DNA of 23,310 nt from Clostridiales bacterium (GTDB lineage: Bacteria > Bacillota > Clostridia > Peptostreptococcales > Anaerovoracaceae): NCBI GenBank assembly GCA_009785435.1, contig WQWG01000002.1, forward strand, positions 1 through 23,310, read 5' to 3'. Shown here in pieces: positions 15,135 to 23,026 of the stretch. Under the pieces are notes generated by a model. That model was not told the origin of the DNA. It saw only the letters and a program-made list of their open reading frames with translations, and did not search any database. The position numbers and the translations under genes were made by a program. Each line of letters begins with the position of its first letter. The stretch's first letter is position 1.

Positions 15135-17516
15135 TTAATTCACTTGCTCTTCTATTCCATCGATTTCATCTTCATTGATTTCATTTTGTCCATCTATTCT
15201 GCCGATCTCTTGTATTCCATCTCTCAAGTTGCAGAAAATATATACGACTCTTGCCGCCTGAGCCCTCGTCGCATTGCCTTGGGGCTCAAAATTGCCTTCA
15301 GGATGTCCGCCCATGATTCCGCCGCCGACAATGATGCCCACAAACGCTTCCGCCCATTCGCTGATCAGCGCCTGATCCGTAAATGATACGCCCTGCACAG
15401 ACTGCGGTATTTCAAAGTCCAGGAATCTTGCGAAATTGTACAGCATGACGGTCATCTGTTCTCTGGTGATACGCTCCTCCGGCGCAAACATTGTCTCACT
15501 GATGCCGCTTACAATGCCATTTGCATAGCCCCATCGGACAACATTGAAATACCATTCGTATTCGGGAACGTCAACGAACGGCATCTCTTGCGCACTCGTA
15601 ATGTCCTCGTTATAAAGCGTGTTGGAAAGCATCGTTAAAAACTGTGCTCTGGTCAGATTTGCGTCAGGCATGAAGAGATTATCGCCCATGCCGCTCAGAA
15701 TACCTCTCGCCGCAAGTCTTCCGATATATTCTCTTGCCCAATGGTCTGCAGTGTCATCAAAATCGATCAGCATCGACCCGACTTGTACAGGAACCGTAAC
15801 GGTTCGATCGCCGTGCCGAATGTATATATTGCCCTCTTGTGCGCCCATATTTCTGGCCGTGAATCTTCCGTCATTGGTGATCGTGCCAATATTGTCATCG
15901 GCGCTCCATTCAAACAGGCTGTTCTGTGAATGGATCGTCATGACGCCATGTCTTGCAATCACATTCAGGCTGGCCTCTTGTCCCGGCTCGATATAGAGTC
16001 TGCTGACAGACGCTTCAAATGTAAAGTTTGTTATGATTTCAACTTCCGTGCTTCCTGTAATGCTTCCGGATGAAGCTTCTACTGCAACAACGCCGCCCAT
16101 ATTGCCTGCCGTAAAGAGGCCATTTGCGGTTATGCTTCCTCTGGCGGAGTCAACATGATAGCTGATGTTTCCCGGCACATTTACCCTTTCAAAGAGCGAA
16201 TTGGTCGCATACGTTCTGAGTTGAACCTGAGCGCCGGGCATTGCAAGCGTTCTTGCCGGGTATACGTGAAGCATTTCCGCAGCGCTTCCACCCCGTTCGC
16301 TATAAACAAATACCAGTCCGTTCGATACCCGCCTCTGCGCATTGTCAGACGGAGAGTTCCTGAGTGTAGGGCTTGCGTCTATCCCCGGAAGCCTCGCGAA
16401 CATCGTGCTGGAGCCACCGCCGTCAAGATTGAACGCATACACAGACCCCAAAGAAATCATATGTCTGGCCATGTCTGTCAGGTTTAGCCCTCTTGAATGC
16501 GACTGTCTGCCGTCTACAACGTAAAGTACGATCGATCCGTCACGCTTGATCCCAAGCGCCGTTCTGGGGTTTATGCCCGTGGATGGCGCGACCACGTGTC
16601 CGTTGTCCACAATCAAGTGATAGATCCCCATCGCTTCTCTTATATTCGCAAAATGGCCGTCTGTGCTTCTGTCCCTGACTGAAATCTCCACTTCGCTGCC
16701 GGGAATCAAAAAAGCAATCTCAGCCGAATCAGAGCCGGCAGGCGTTGCCAATATGATTTGAGAATCTCCGATCGGTGTATTCGCCCCACTCGCGTTCACG
16801 GATACAACGGTTCCCCGAATCGTATTGTTCACTTGCAACTGCATGTTTTCGGGACTTCCCATATCGATGACAACTTCGATGTTGTTTCCCGTCGTCCTGG
16901 TCGACGCCGCATAATGCCTGTTAAACAGATGTAGTCCTCTTGCGCCTCCAAACGGCACGTTGAAATAATTGATGCTTCTTGTTATATCTCTTTCAAAAAA
17001 TTCCCCTTCATACTCAAAACCGATTCTGCCGGTCATCTCATATTCCAATGTGACGTACCGCACAGACGCCCTGTCCTGCCAGTCAAACGCGATGACTCTG
17101 CCGGGTGCGTAACCGGATGTCACGATATTGCCGTTATGGATGACTGTGCCCTTTGGCGTCCCTGTCGCCGTGTCATAAAGATCTCCGTTGATCGCCGCAA
17201 CCGCTCTATACCCGCGTTCTTCAAGATATCTGACCATGCTCCCCACGGTGTGGGTCGCTCTGACTTCTCCGTTGAACACAAATGGCCTGAGATTGCTTTG
17301 TGAGAGGTCTGCCTCGACTATGTATGCTTGCGCCATGCCGTTTGCCGGATGCCACGCAATTTGTTCTCTTAATGTAACGCCGTTAAATATCTGCTGATTT
17401 GAGTCAAAGTATACGGTTCCGAATCCATCCATATTTGTAAAGCCTGTAAATGTCGACCCAATCATGACGACGATCAAACAGGCCGCAAATATTCTTTTTC
17501 CGATTTTGTTTTTCAT
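15135..17516 (-). CDS. Secreted phosphodiester-glycosidase (NAGPA-type) protein with Ig-like and three SLH domains
   Basis: A 793-residue exported protein. Residues 1-28 are a signal peptide. Residues about 45-405 match the phosphodiester glycosidase (NAGPA/DUF2233) family, with 'AAINGDLYD' at 108-115, 'PRTALGIKRDG' at 317-327, 'VVDGRQSHSRGLNL' at 333-346 and 'NLDGGGSSTM' at 363-372. The family cleaves sugar-1-phosphodiester bonds, so a cell-wall or teichoic-acid-like target is plausible but not shown. Two Ig-like/BIG2-type repeats follow ('GSITANGLFTAGNMGG', 'GTITNDGRFTARNMG'). Three SLH modules occupy about 590-765: 'HWAREYIGRLAARGILSG', 'WYFNVVRWGYANGIVSG' and 'EWAEAFVGIIVGGGIMGG'. An acidic tail ends the protein. 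The ATG has AAAGGA 8 nt upstream. It is the first gene of a minus-strand run that continues into the M16 peptidase. Confidence 0.93.
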   Translation of the reverse strand: MKNKIGKRIFAACLIVVMIGSTFTGFTNMDGFGTVYFDSNQQIFNGVTLREQIAWHPANGMAQAYIVEADLSQSNLRPFVFNGEVRATHTVGSMVRYLEERGYRAVAAINGDLYDTATGTPKGTVIHNGNIVTSGYAPGRVIAFDWQDRASVRYVTLEYEMTGRIGFEYEGEFFERDITRSINYFNVPFGGARGLHLFNRHYAASTRTTGNNIEVVIDMGSPENMQLQVNNTIRGTVVSVNASGANTPIGDSQIILATPAGSDSAEIAFLIPGSEVEISVRDRSTDGHFANIREAMGIYHLIVDNGHVVAPSTGINPRTALGIKRDGSIVLYVVDGRQSHSRGLNLTDMARHMISLGSVYAFNLDGGGSSTMFARLPGIDASPTLRNSPSDNAQRRVSNGLVFVYSERGGSAAEMLHVYPARTLAMPGAQVQLRTYATNSLFERVNVPGNISYHVDSARGSITANGLFTAGNMGGVVAVEASSGSITGSTEVEIITNFTFEASVSRLYIEPGQEASLNVIARHGVMTIHSQNSLFEWSADDNIGTITNDGRFTARNMGAQEGNIYIRHGDRTVTVPVQVGSMLIDFDDTADHWAREYIGRLAARGILSGMGDNLFMPDANLTRAQFLTMLSNTLYNEDITSAQEMPFVDVPEYEWYFNVVRWGYANGIVSGISETMFAPEERITREQMTVMLYNFARFLDFEIPQSVQGVSFTDQALISEWAEAFVGIIVGGGIMGGHPEGNFEPQGNATRAQAARVVYIFCNLRDGIQEIGRIDGQNEINEDEIDGIEEQVN

Positions 17517-17555
17517 TTATGTCATCCTTTCTTTTCCGATGCCTCGTAGGCTTTC

Positions 17556-17564
17556 AGTATATCA
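17556..17564 (-). promoter_or_regulatory. Extended -10 promoter of the glycosidase/SLH gene
   Basis: Minus strand TGATATACT (17556-17564) is an extended -10 and the same 9-mer as in front of rnpB. The start would be near 17549, with a leader of about 33 nt. A good -35 is lacking. The promoter is divergent from that of the serine protease, about 75 nt away. Confidence 0.5.
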
Positions 17565-17635
17565 GCAACAGACGTATTTGGGAAGATGTTTCAATTATTT
17601 TGTTCTGCTTTTCCTGCTTTTTCCAAACCCTCCAC

Positions 17636-17664
17636 TTGTATTTTTCGCAACAATTTGTTATATT
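17636..17664 (+). promoter_or_regulatory. Sigma-A promoter of the S1 protease gene
   Basis: TTGTAT (17636-17641), a 17-nt spacer and TATATT (17659-17664). The leader is only about 13 nt and carries the RBS AAGGTGG (17671-17677), 6 nt before the ATG. Confidence 0.6.
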
Positions 17665-17683
17665 TTAAGAAAGGTGGTTTCAA

Positions 17684-18820
17684 ATGAAAATCAAAAAAAT
17701 TATATTGTTTTTTTTCGTTTTTTTAATATTCTCAATCGTAGCGATCGTTTTTGCAAATGACTCCGGCCTCTCAAACAGGCGTATTCTTACGGAGAAAAGA
17801 TCGATTGAAGCCTACGAAAATATCATTCATTCTTTTGCGGTGTCTGAGCAAGGCATTCAATACCATGAACATTTCGCCGGCGCATATCTGAATCAACACG
17901 GAACACTCGTCGTACTCGTTTCTGCTCTTGATCCGCATGAATTTCAGGCGGCGATACTTGATTTTGAGCGTTTGTCCGGCGTGGAAAACCCAAACCACAT
18001 CCTCTTTCGGGAAGCACTCTATTCTTTTGCCTATCTTTCCGGGTTAATGGAACAGTTGAATGATGCGTTCTTTGGCGATTTTTCAGATCCTGACAGCATC
18101 TGGTACGAGGTGACCGGGTTTTCATTGCGTGAAAATCAGAACATGATCGCTGTTGAAATCCTGAACCTTGATGATTCAAAAATAGAACGATTTCGAAACG
18201 AAGCCAGCGATTCCGGGGCGATCGTGCTTGAGAATTCGAGACGTTCCAATACTGCTGAAAGCCTCCATCCCGGCATGATGGCCAATACCGGAAGCATCGG
18301 GTTCAGGGCGCGCATGGGTGATGTCTATGGTTTCGTCACTGCCGGGCATAATGCAAGCACCGGCAGGCAAGTCATTCGGCGTCATCGGATCGGCACTTGT
18401 GTGATCTCAATCACCGATTCGAGGCTTGATGGCGCATTTGTGCGGACGGATACCGGAGTCGGTGAAATATCCAATAAAACGCATACCGGCAGGGAAATAT
18501 CCGGCATCAACAAAAATCCCATTCATGGCGCTACTGTTTTTCAGGAAGGGCGGTCAACAGGCCTAACGGTCGGCAATATCCTTTCTACGAACGCGACCCA
18601 CCACTATACGATCAATAATGGGCAACTTACCATCACACGCAGCAATTTGGTGATTGCTGACTACATCAGCGCGATGAATGACAGTGGCGGCATTGTTTAC
18701 GACATCAAAGGCCGCGTGCTTGGGATTCATATCGCGGGGCCGGCTCATGGGGGTGCCGGTGAAAGGATCGTCGAGAAAGCAACGACCATTCAGAATGTCC
18801 TGAACGTTTCCGTTTATTAA
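17684..18820 (+). CDS. Secreted or membrane-anchored S1-family serine protease (chymotrypsin/streptogrisin fold)
   Basis: A 378-residue protein. Residues 6-24 are a hydrophobic export signal. Residues about 30-190 have no recognised motif and look like a pro-region of the kind seen in streptogrisin/alpha-lytic-type enzymes. The protease domain spans about 200-378. The catalytic triad is H222 ('GFVTAGH'), D249 ('RLDGAFV') and S334 ('NDSGGIVYD'), with 'GRVLGIHIAG' after the nucleophile. GDSGGP is replaced by NDSGGI, which keeps the oxyanion-hole Gly. Start: ATG 17684, 6 nt after AAGGTGG. It is the first plus-strand gene after a divergent promoter region, and 100 nt upstream of the Cys-rich gene. 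No terminator was found between them. The substrate is unknown; spore- or envelope-protein processing is only inference. Confidence 0.85.
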   Translation: MKIKKIILFFFVFLIFSIVAIVFANDSGLSNRRILTEKRSIEAYENIIHSFAVSEQGIQYHEHFAGAYLNQHGTLVVLVSALDPHEFQAAILDFERLSGVENPNHILFREALYSFAYLSGLMEQLNDAFFGDFSDPDSIWYEVTGFSLRENQNMIAVEILNLDDSKIERFRNEASDSGAIVLENSRRSNTAESLHPGMMANTGSIGFRARMGDVYGFVTAGHNASTGRQVIRRHRIGTCVISITDSRLDGAFVRTDTGVGEISNKTHTGREISGINKNPIHGATVFQEGRSTGLTVGNILSTNATHHYTINNGQLTITRSNLVIADYISAMNDSGGIVYDIKGRVLGIHIAGPAHGGAGERIVEKATTIQNVLNVSVY

Positions 18821-18852
18821 GCGCCATTAATGGAATTGCATCAGATTGTTGT

Positions 18853-18881
18853 AACACACCTCGTAAGCTGTTCATATACTA
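18853..18881 (+). promoter_or_regulatory. Candidate sigma-K-type (mother-cell sporulation) promoter
   Basis: AACA (18853-18856), 16 nt, then CATATACTA (18873-18881). This matches the sigma-K pattern (AC-containing -35, 16-17 nt, CATANNNTA). The same -10 shape is close to sigma-E, so I claim only a mother-cell sporulation promoter. A sigma-A pair with correct spacing is not present. The RBS AAGGAGGG follows at 18907-18914. Confidence 0.55.
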
Positions 18882-18920
18882 TTCCAGAAAGATTATCGAC
18901 CAAATAAAGGAGGGAAATAT

Positions 18921-19961
18921 ATGAGCTGCTTCGGTGGAAGAACATCACCGGACCTCTATCAAAACTGCTGTAATGCCAACAATCTCTGTGAATTCAGCGG
19001 AAATATTAGTGACCTGTGTACTGAGCCAATCTATGTCCAAAAAGTTTACGATGCTGTACTCTTTAATCTTCAAGGAATGAAAACAGTGCAAAATCAGGCC
19101 TTTACGCCGCATATTCCCAAAGGGCACAGAGTGAAACGAGTTGTAGACATCAGGTGTAAGAGGTTCTTCAACCCATGTAACATCAATGACCCCAAAAATC
19201 TGACGCTTGATGTAGATACCGGTATTTCAGGCGCGACATTTCTTCAGAACTCAAGTTGTGAGCAGATTCGAGTGGTAGGTCCTGACGGTACATTTTCACA
19301 AAAAGTACTCTATGTGGATACAACAGAATGCGACGAACGATGCATGGGTACGCCAATCTTTGGAACACAAAACATAGCGATAACCGGAAACGTAGAAGTT
19401 TTTCTTGATTTACTTATTACAGATAGGTCCAACAACGACTCAATATTTACAGTCTGTTCTGACGTAAGTATTTGTGACGGCAAGCAACCTATGGTACTTA
19501 CAAACTTTTTTGAAATGTGCATTCCGTCGACGGCTGACACTGCGTTCCTGCCAAGATTTACTGAATTTTGCAACCCTGCATGTGAAACAAGGCTTGCAAC
19601 AAACAGCTTGGGCAGGGACATTACCGTAGCAAATGACGGATGTGTATGCGCGAATTTGATCATCGCGATCTGCATCAGCTGCGAAAAGAAAGTCGTGGTT
19701 CCTGTACAGCTCTGCGTTCTTTCAACCGGTTTTGCGCAGATCGCCCCACAGGTCAACCATGTTTGCACCAGCTTTCCGTCGTTGTTCCCGCAACAAATCA
19801 GAGAACGCGACACGCGGGAAAACTGCGGCGTTACAGATGATTGCAGACACGGACACCATCACGGATGCATAGACAATGGCAACTCGTTTTGTGAATCCGA
19901 TGACATTGATCTGTGTGCAGACGGCATCATGCCAAACCGCAGGCCGCCAAGACGCAGATAA
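18921..19961 (+). CDS. Cysteine-rich protein, probable spore coat/exosporium component
   Basis: 346 residues with 26 cysteines (about 7.5%), no signal peptide and no membrane segment. I do not recognise a named family. Cys occur throughout, with pairs such as 'NCCNANNLC', 'GCVCANL' and 'CISC'. The middle is rich in predicted beta strands ('FGTQNIAITGNVEVFLDLLI', 'VVVPVQLCVL'). After about 285 there is a hydrophilic Cys/His tail ('CRHGHHHGC') ending in a basic 'RRPPRRR'. ATG 18921 has a near-perfect RBS (AAGGAGGG, 6 nt). The sigma-K-like promoter, lack of a secretion signal and disulfide-type composition fit mother-cell-deposited spore surface proteins, as in clostridial Cys-rich exosporium proteins. 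That role is inferred. A metal-binding role is possible but less likely given the spread of Cys. Confidence 0.8.
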   Translation: MSCFGGRTSPDLYQNCCNANNLCEFSGNISDLCTEPIYVQKVYDAVLFNLQGMKTVQNQAFTPHIPKGHRVKRVVDIRCKRFFNPCNINDPKNLTLDVDTGISGATFLQNSSCEQIRVVGPDGTFSQKVLYVDTTECDERCMGTPIFGTQNIAITGNVEVFLDLLITDRSNNDSIFTVCSDVSICDGKQPMVLTNFFEMCIPSTADTAFLPRFTEFCNPACETRLATNSLGRDITVANDGCVCANLIIAICISCEKKVVVPVQLCVLSTGFAQIAPQVNHVCTSFPSLFPQQIRERDTRENCGVTDDCRHGHHHGCIDNGNSFCESDDIDLCADGIMPNRRPPRRR

Positions 19962-19976
19962 CTCAAAAATAAAAAC

Positions 19977-20018
19977 AAAAAAGGGATGGTGTTCCAAAAT
20001 GGCGCACATCCCTTTTTT
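19977..20018. terminator. Bidirectional rho-independent terminator
   Basis: AAAAAAGGGATG (19977-19988) pairs with CATCCCTTTTTT (20007-20018) around an 18-nt loop. The A and T runs flank the stem so that both strands read stem plus U-tract. It lies between the stops of the convergent Cys-rich (+) and LarA-like (-) genes. Confidence 0.9.
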
Positions 20019-20032
20019 AATGTCTTTATGAA

Positions 20033-21268
20033 CTATACAAGTGTAAGTTTCGGGTGCGCTTTCACATAAGGCAATAAAGCATCCGATACCTCGATCTCAT
20101 CCAGTTCAAGTGTATTTTTAATTTTTACAATCTTTAATTGATCTCTGTCAGCGCCGGACTTGAGTGCTTTTACCGTGATACGTAGCGCCTCTTCTTCGTC
20201 AGCCGCAATTACAGGGATTTTCGCGTCCGCGAAAGATTTGGCTGCAATGCAGTTGGCGTATGTCGCTTCGTAGTTCATCTGTTCGAACACATTGCGCGTA
20301 ATGACCGTGAAGTTTCCGACACCAAACAGGTTTCCATGCGTTTTTTCGGTGGCACCCAGCAAGATCATTTGATCGATATTCGGTACAGGTAACGGAAACA
20401 CATCGATGTTAAAGCTTTTGCCGACAACGTGAGGATCCATTCCGGTACCGGAAATATTTTTGCCAATCTCTTTCACCATCAGGATATCGATGTCTTCGAC
20501 CATAATCCTCGGATAATTTTCATTTGCAATTTTGAGCAACGCTTTTTCCCGTTCCAGCATCTTTTCGCTTGTTACGGCTTCGATCAAATACGTTTCATCG
20601 TACGCATTTTCCACAACAGCAACGCCAAAGCCCACGTTGGCTTTTTGCATAATGATATCCGCAGCTTCCACGATCGTGGTGCCAAAATACGTAAAATCAC
20701 TCGCATGATACGCGGTACAACCCACATGATTCCCAAAGCCGATGGTCAGCATTTTGTACAGGCCGCTTTGAATATCCGCCGTGAAGTGCGTATGCAGCTT
20801 GATGCGGTTGATCGGCACGATGAGGTCGCATTCCAGTGCGATCTTATCAAACCATACATCGACGCCCCTGGTCTTTGTTTTGCCAATCAAATCAACGTCA
20901 ATCTTTGTAACAACGGGAACCCCCATTGCTTCTTCCGTAACGCCGTAATCTGACAGCACAGTGCGCTGACCGGCTTCGTTGCCGCCGCCGTGGCTGCCCA
21001 TGGCCGAAAGAATAAAAGGCTTTCCGCCTGCTTCGGCTATACAGTCTACGACGGTTTTTACGATGAGAGACAAGTTTCTCAACCCGCGGCTGCCGACACC
21101 GACGGCAACTTTCGCGCCGGGTTTGATTTTGGCGAGGATTTCATCTTTGGCCATTTCAGCGCGAATCGCGCCGGCCACATCCTCCAGACGAGCGCTGGGG
21201 ACTTCTTGTCGTACTTTGTGCATTTTTGGCAATTTGTATTCAAAATCTTCTGGTAACAAAATTGGCAT
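20033..21268 (-). CDS. LarA-family nickel-pincer-cofactor-dependent racemase/epimerase homologue
   Basis: A 411-residue DUF2088/LarA-type protein. LarA racemises lactate using a nickel-pincer nucleotide cofactor, and homologues act on other 2-hydroxyacids. Visible family features: 'GVGSRGLRNL' at about 57-66, 'SAMGSHGGG' (H93), 'IKLHTHF' (H159, H161), 'GLYKMLTIGFGNHVGC' (K172, H181) and 'AYHAS' (H188). K172 and H188 are 16 residues apart, as are K184 and H200 in lactate racemase, but other ligands are less certain. Start: I choose ATG 21268, 9 nt after GAAAGGG. The in-frame TTG at 21277 abuts that RBS and cannot use it. It has its own promoter inside the end of cobO. The substrate is unknown, and no larB/C/E cofactor genes are in the window. 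Confidence 0.85.
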   Translation of the reverse strand: MPILLPEDFEYKLPKMHKVRQEVPSARLEDVAGAIRAEMAKDEILAKIKPGAKVAVGVGSRGLRNLSLIVKTVVDCIAEAGGKPFILSAMGSHGGGNEAGQRTVLSDYGVTEEAMGVPVVTKIDVDLIGKTKTRGVDVWFDKIALECDLIVPINRIKLHTHFTADIQSGLYKMLTIGFGNHVGCTAYHASDFTYFGTTIVEAADIIMQKANVGFGVAVVENAYDETYLIEAVTSEKMLEREKALLKIANENYPRIMVEDIDILMVKEIGKNISGTGMDPHVVGKSFNIDVFPLPVPNIDQMILLGATEKTHGNLFGVGNFTVITRNVFEQMNYEATYANCIAAKSFADAKIPVIAADEEEALRITVKALKSGADRDQLKIVKIKNTLELDEIEVSDALLPYVKAHPKLTLV

Positions 21269-21305
21269 AATAAGCAACCCTTTCTTTTTTAAAATTCATT
21301 CTTTT

Positions 21306-21335
21306 ATTATACATGAACGTCGAACCTGAAATCAA
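21306..21335 (-). promoter_or_regulatory. Sigma-A promoter of the LarA-like gene
   Basis: Minus strand TTGATT (21330-21335), 18 nt, TATAAT (21306-21311). It begins directly after the cobO stop codon. The start near 21299 gives a leader of about 31 nt. This allows the LarA-like gene to be expressed apart from meaB-cobO. Confidence 0.65.
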
Positions 21336-21956
21336 TCAGTTTTCGATGCCTTTACGAGCCGGTACACCTTTCTCATAATAGTGTTTGACTTCTTTCATCT
21401 CCGTGACAAGATCCGCCCTTTCAATCAGCTCGGCAGGCGCTCCGCGCCCTGTAAAGACCAATTCAACCTTGTCCAATTTGGTGTCGATGATTTCCGAAAT
21501 TTGATCCCAAGTCACCAATTCAAAGTACATCGCCACAGCCAATTCGTCCAGTACAACAAGATCGAACTCGCCGCTTGAAGCCGCTTCCTTGGCTCGATTC
21601 AGGCCCTTGGCGATTAAATCGATATAGTCTTTCGGCGGATTTCCCGGCGCGAAAATCACTGCTTTGTCACGCCATTCAGCCATCTGCTCCTCCGGTAACG
21701 CACCCTCCATGATCACAAAAAATGGCTTTCCGATCGTTTCGAGCGTCAAATCGGGAGAAAGCGTGAGCAGCATTTTTTGTTCACTGTAAGCCAAATCCTT
21801 CATAAACTGCAGAAACAATACTTTTTTTCCCGCACCCAAGGCTCTGAGCGCCAAGCCGACAGCAGCCGTCGTCTTACCCTTGCCATTGCCTGTGTAAACC
21901 TGCACATACCCCATCATAAGAGCACCGTCCTTTTCATTATTTGCATTTGAGTTCAT
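21336..21956 (-). CDS. cobO: Cob(I)alamin/cob(I)yrinate adenosyltransferase, CobO/BtuR type
   Basis: A 206-residue P-loop protein that transfers the 5'-deoxyadenosyl group from ATP to Co(I) corrinoid, making adenosylcobalamin. The Walker A motif is 'YTGNGKGKTTAAVG', followed by 'GAGKKVLFLQFMKD'. 'EFDLVVLDELAVAMYF' and 'ELVFTGRGAPAELIERADLVTEMKEVKHYYEKG' are strong family motifs. The ATG at 21956 lies 1 nt after the meaB stop. An alternative ATG at 21917 (before 'MGYVQVYTG', with AAAGGA upstream) gives the usual family N-terminus and may be the true start. Pairing with meaB suggests adenosylcobalamin made here feeds a B12-dependent mutase. Confidence 0.93.
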   Translation of the reverse strand: MNSNANNEKDGALMMGYVQVYTGNGKGKTTAAVGLALRALGAGKKVLFLQFMKDLAYSEQKMLLTLSPDLTLETIGKPFFVIMEGALPEEQMAEWRDKAVIFAPGNPPKDYIDLIAKGLNRAKEAASSGEFDLVVLDELAVAMYFELVTWDQISEIIDTKLDKVELVFTGRGAPAELIERADLVTEMKEVKHYYEKGVPARKGIEN

Positions 21957-21957
21957 C

Positions 21958-22908
21958 TCAGCTTGAACCCTCGTTTAGTAAAACGTTGATGATTTCATTC
22001 GCGCCTTGACGAGGGTTTTTCTTGCCCTGCCTGACACTTTCCATCATCTCCTTGATCTTTCCGTCTTCTTCCATACGCAAGGCCAATATGCGTTTGAACT
22101 GCTTTGTCGCAGCGCTGATACAGGCATGTTCACGCTTTCTTCTGGTCTGCATTTCGCCGGCCTCTGATTGTTGAAGATAATTCATATGTTTTTGAATTGC
22201 CTCATACAATTCCGGAATTCCTTTATTGTTCAAAGCCTGCGTCAAAATGATATCAGGCGTCCAGTTTTGTTCCTGTCTGAGCCGCAACATCGTTTGTAAA
22301 TCGATCTCTACGTTTTCAGCCCCCTCTTTATCAGACTTATTAATGACAAAAATATCAGCAATCTCCAATATCCCGCCTTTCATCGCCTGCATCTGGTCGC
22401 CCAATCCGGGAACGGTCAAGACTATTTTTGTGTCTGCGTAATTGATGATATCGGCCTCAAGCTGCCCGATTCCGACAGTCTCAATGATGATGACTTCTTT
22501 TCCGAAAGCGTCGAGTAAACTTACGATTTCGTTCATTTTAGGAGCCAGTCCCCCCAGTTCACCTCTGGCAGCAAGACTACGCAGATAAACGCCGTCATCA
22601 CTATACGCGCCATCCATGCGGATTCGATCCCCAAGGAATGCGCCGCCGCTGTAAATGCTGCTTGGATCCACCAAAAGAGCGCCCACGCTGATCCCGTTTT
22701 GCCGATAACTTCTGATCAATTTATCAACCAAAGTGCTTTTCCCGGCGCCCGGAGGTCCTGTGACACCGATCACTTGCGCTCTGCCGATCATCGGTTCGAT
22801 TTCCGCAAGTATTTCGTCAATCAACGGGCTTCCGTTTTCCGCCATTGATATCAGCTTGCTCAACGCCAAAACTTCGCCGTTTTTAAATCTTTCTACTAGT
22901 TTATCCAT
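21958..22908 (-). CDS. meaB: MeaB/ArgK-type G-protein chaperone of B12-dependent acyl-CoA mutase
   Basis: A 316-residue SIMIBI-class GTPase that gates cofactor loading and protects or reactivates adenosylcobalamin-dependent acyl-CoA mutases (human homologue MMAA). Walker A is GPPGAGKST (51-59). 'VDPSS' (80-84) and 'SGGAFLGDRIRM' form the Mg/switch region. 'IETVGIGQ' (142-149) is the switch II/Walker B area. 'VPGLGDQMQAMKGGILEIADIFVIN' is typical, and NKSD (190-193) is the guanine-recognition motif. The C-terminal helical region is involved in dimerisation in the family. ATG 22908 has AGGAG 7 nt upstream. The partner mutase is not in the window. A LAO/AO kinase (ArgK) label is outdated for this family. 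Confidence 0.94.
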   Translation of the reverse strand: MDKLVERFKNGEVLALSKLISMAENGSPLIDEILAEIEPMIGRAQVIGVTGPPGAGKSTLVDKLIRSYRQNGISVGALLVDPSSIYSGGAFLGDRIRMDGAYSDDGVYLRSLAARGELGGLAPKMNEIVSLLDAFGKEVIIIETVGIGQLEADIINYADTKIVLTVPGLGDQMQAMKGGILEIADIFVINKSDKEGAENVEIDLQTMLRLRQEQNWTPDIILTQALNNKGIPELYEAIQKHMNYLQQSEAGEMQTRRKREHACISAATKQFKRILALRMEEDGKIKEMMESVRQGKKNPRQGANEIINVLLNEGSS

Positions 22909-22968
22909 TCACATTCTCCTCGCAGGCATTTTCTTTGGTACTGTTGTCTATTCTTATTACAACATACT

Positions 22969-22999
22969 ACATGCCCGATTTTTAGTGCATCGGGCATGT
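22969..22999. other. Perfect 11-bp hairpin between dctM-like and meaB genes
   Basis: ACATGCCCGAT (22969-22979) and ATCGGGCATGT (22989-22999) form a perfect stem with a 9-nt loop in the 118-nt gap. On the minus strand, the transcribed direction, no U-tract follows, so it is not a standard terminator. It could be an mRNA 3'-end stabiliser, a processing site or a degenerate terminator. Confidence 0.6.
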
Positions 23000-23026
23000 G
23001 CTTGGGATTTTTTTATTCTGATTCCA

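Noticed and set aside
17569..17593. TGAAAC...CGTCTG on the minus strand upstream of the glycosidase/SLH gene, resembling the ECF promoter at 6142-6169.
   Set aside because: The spacer is only 13 nt, while ECF promoters need about 16-17. The extended -10 TGATATACT close by is a better explanation.
18826..18835. Short palindrome CCATTAATGG after the S1 protease stop as a terminator.
   Set aside because: The arms are only 5 bp, with no loop and no T-run after them.
19310..19813. Minus-strand open frame of 167 aa inside the Cys-rich gene.
   Set aside because: The plus-strand gene has a strong RBS, a promoter and a terminator. The opposite frame has none and looks like a shadow.
21269..21277. 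TTG at 21277 as start of the LarA-like gene.
   Set aside because: The RBS GAAAGGG directly abuts this TTG, leaving no spacer. ATG 21268 has a 9-nt spacing.
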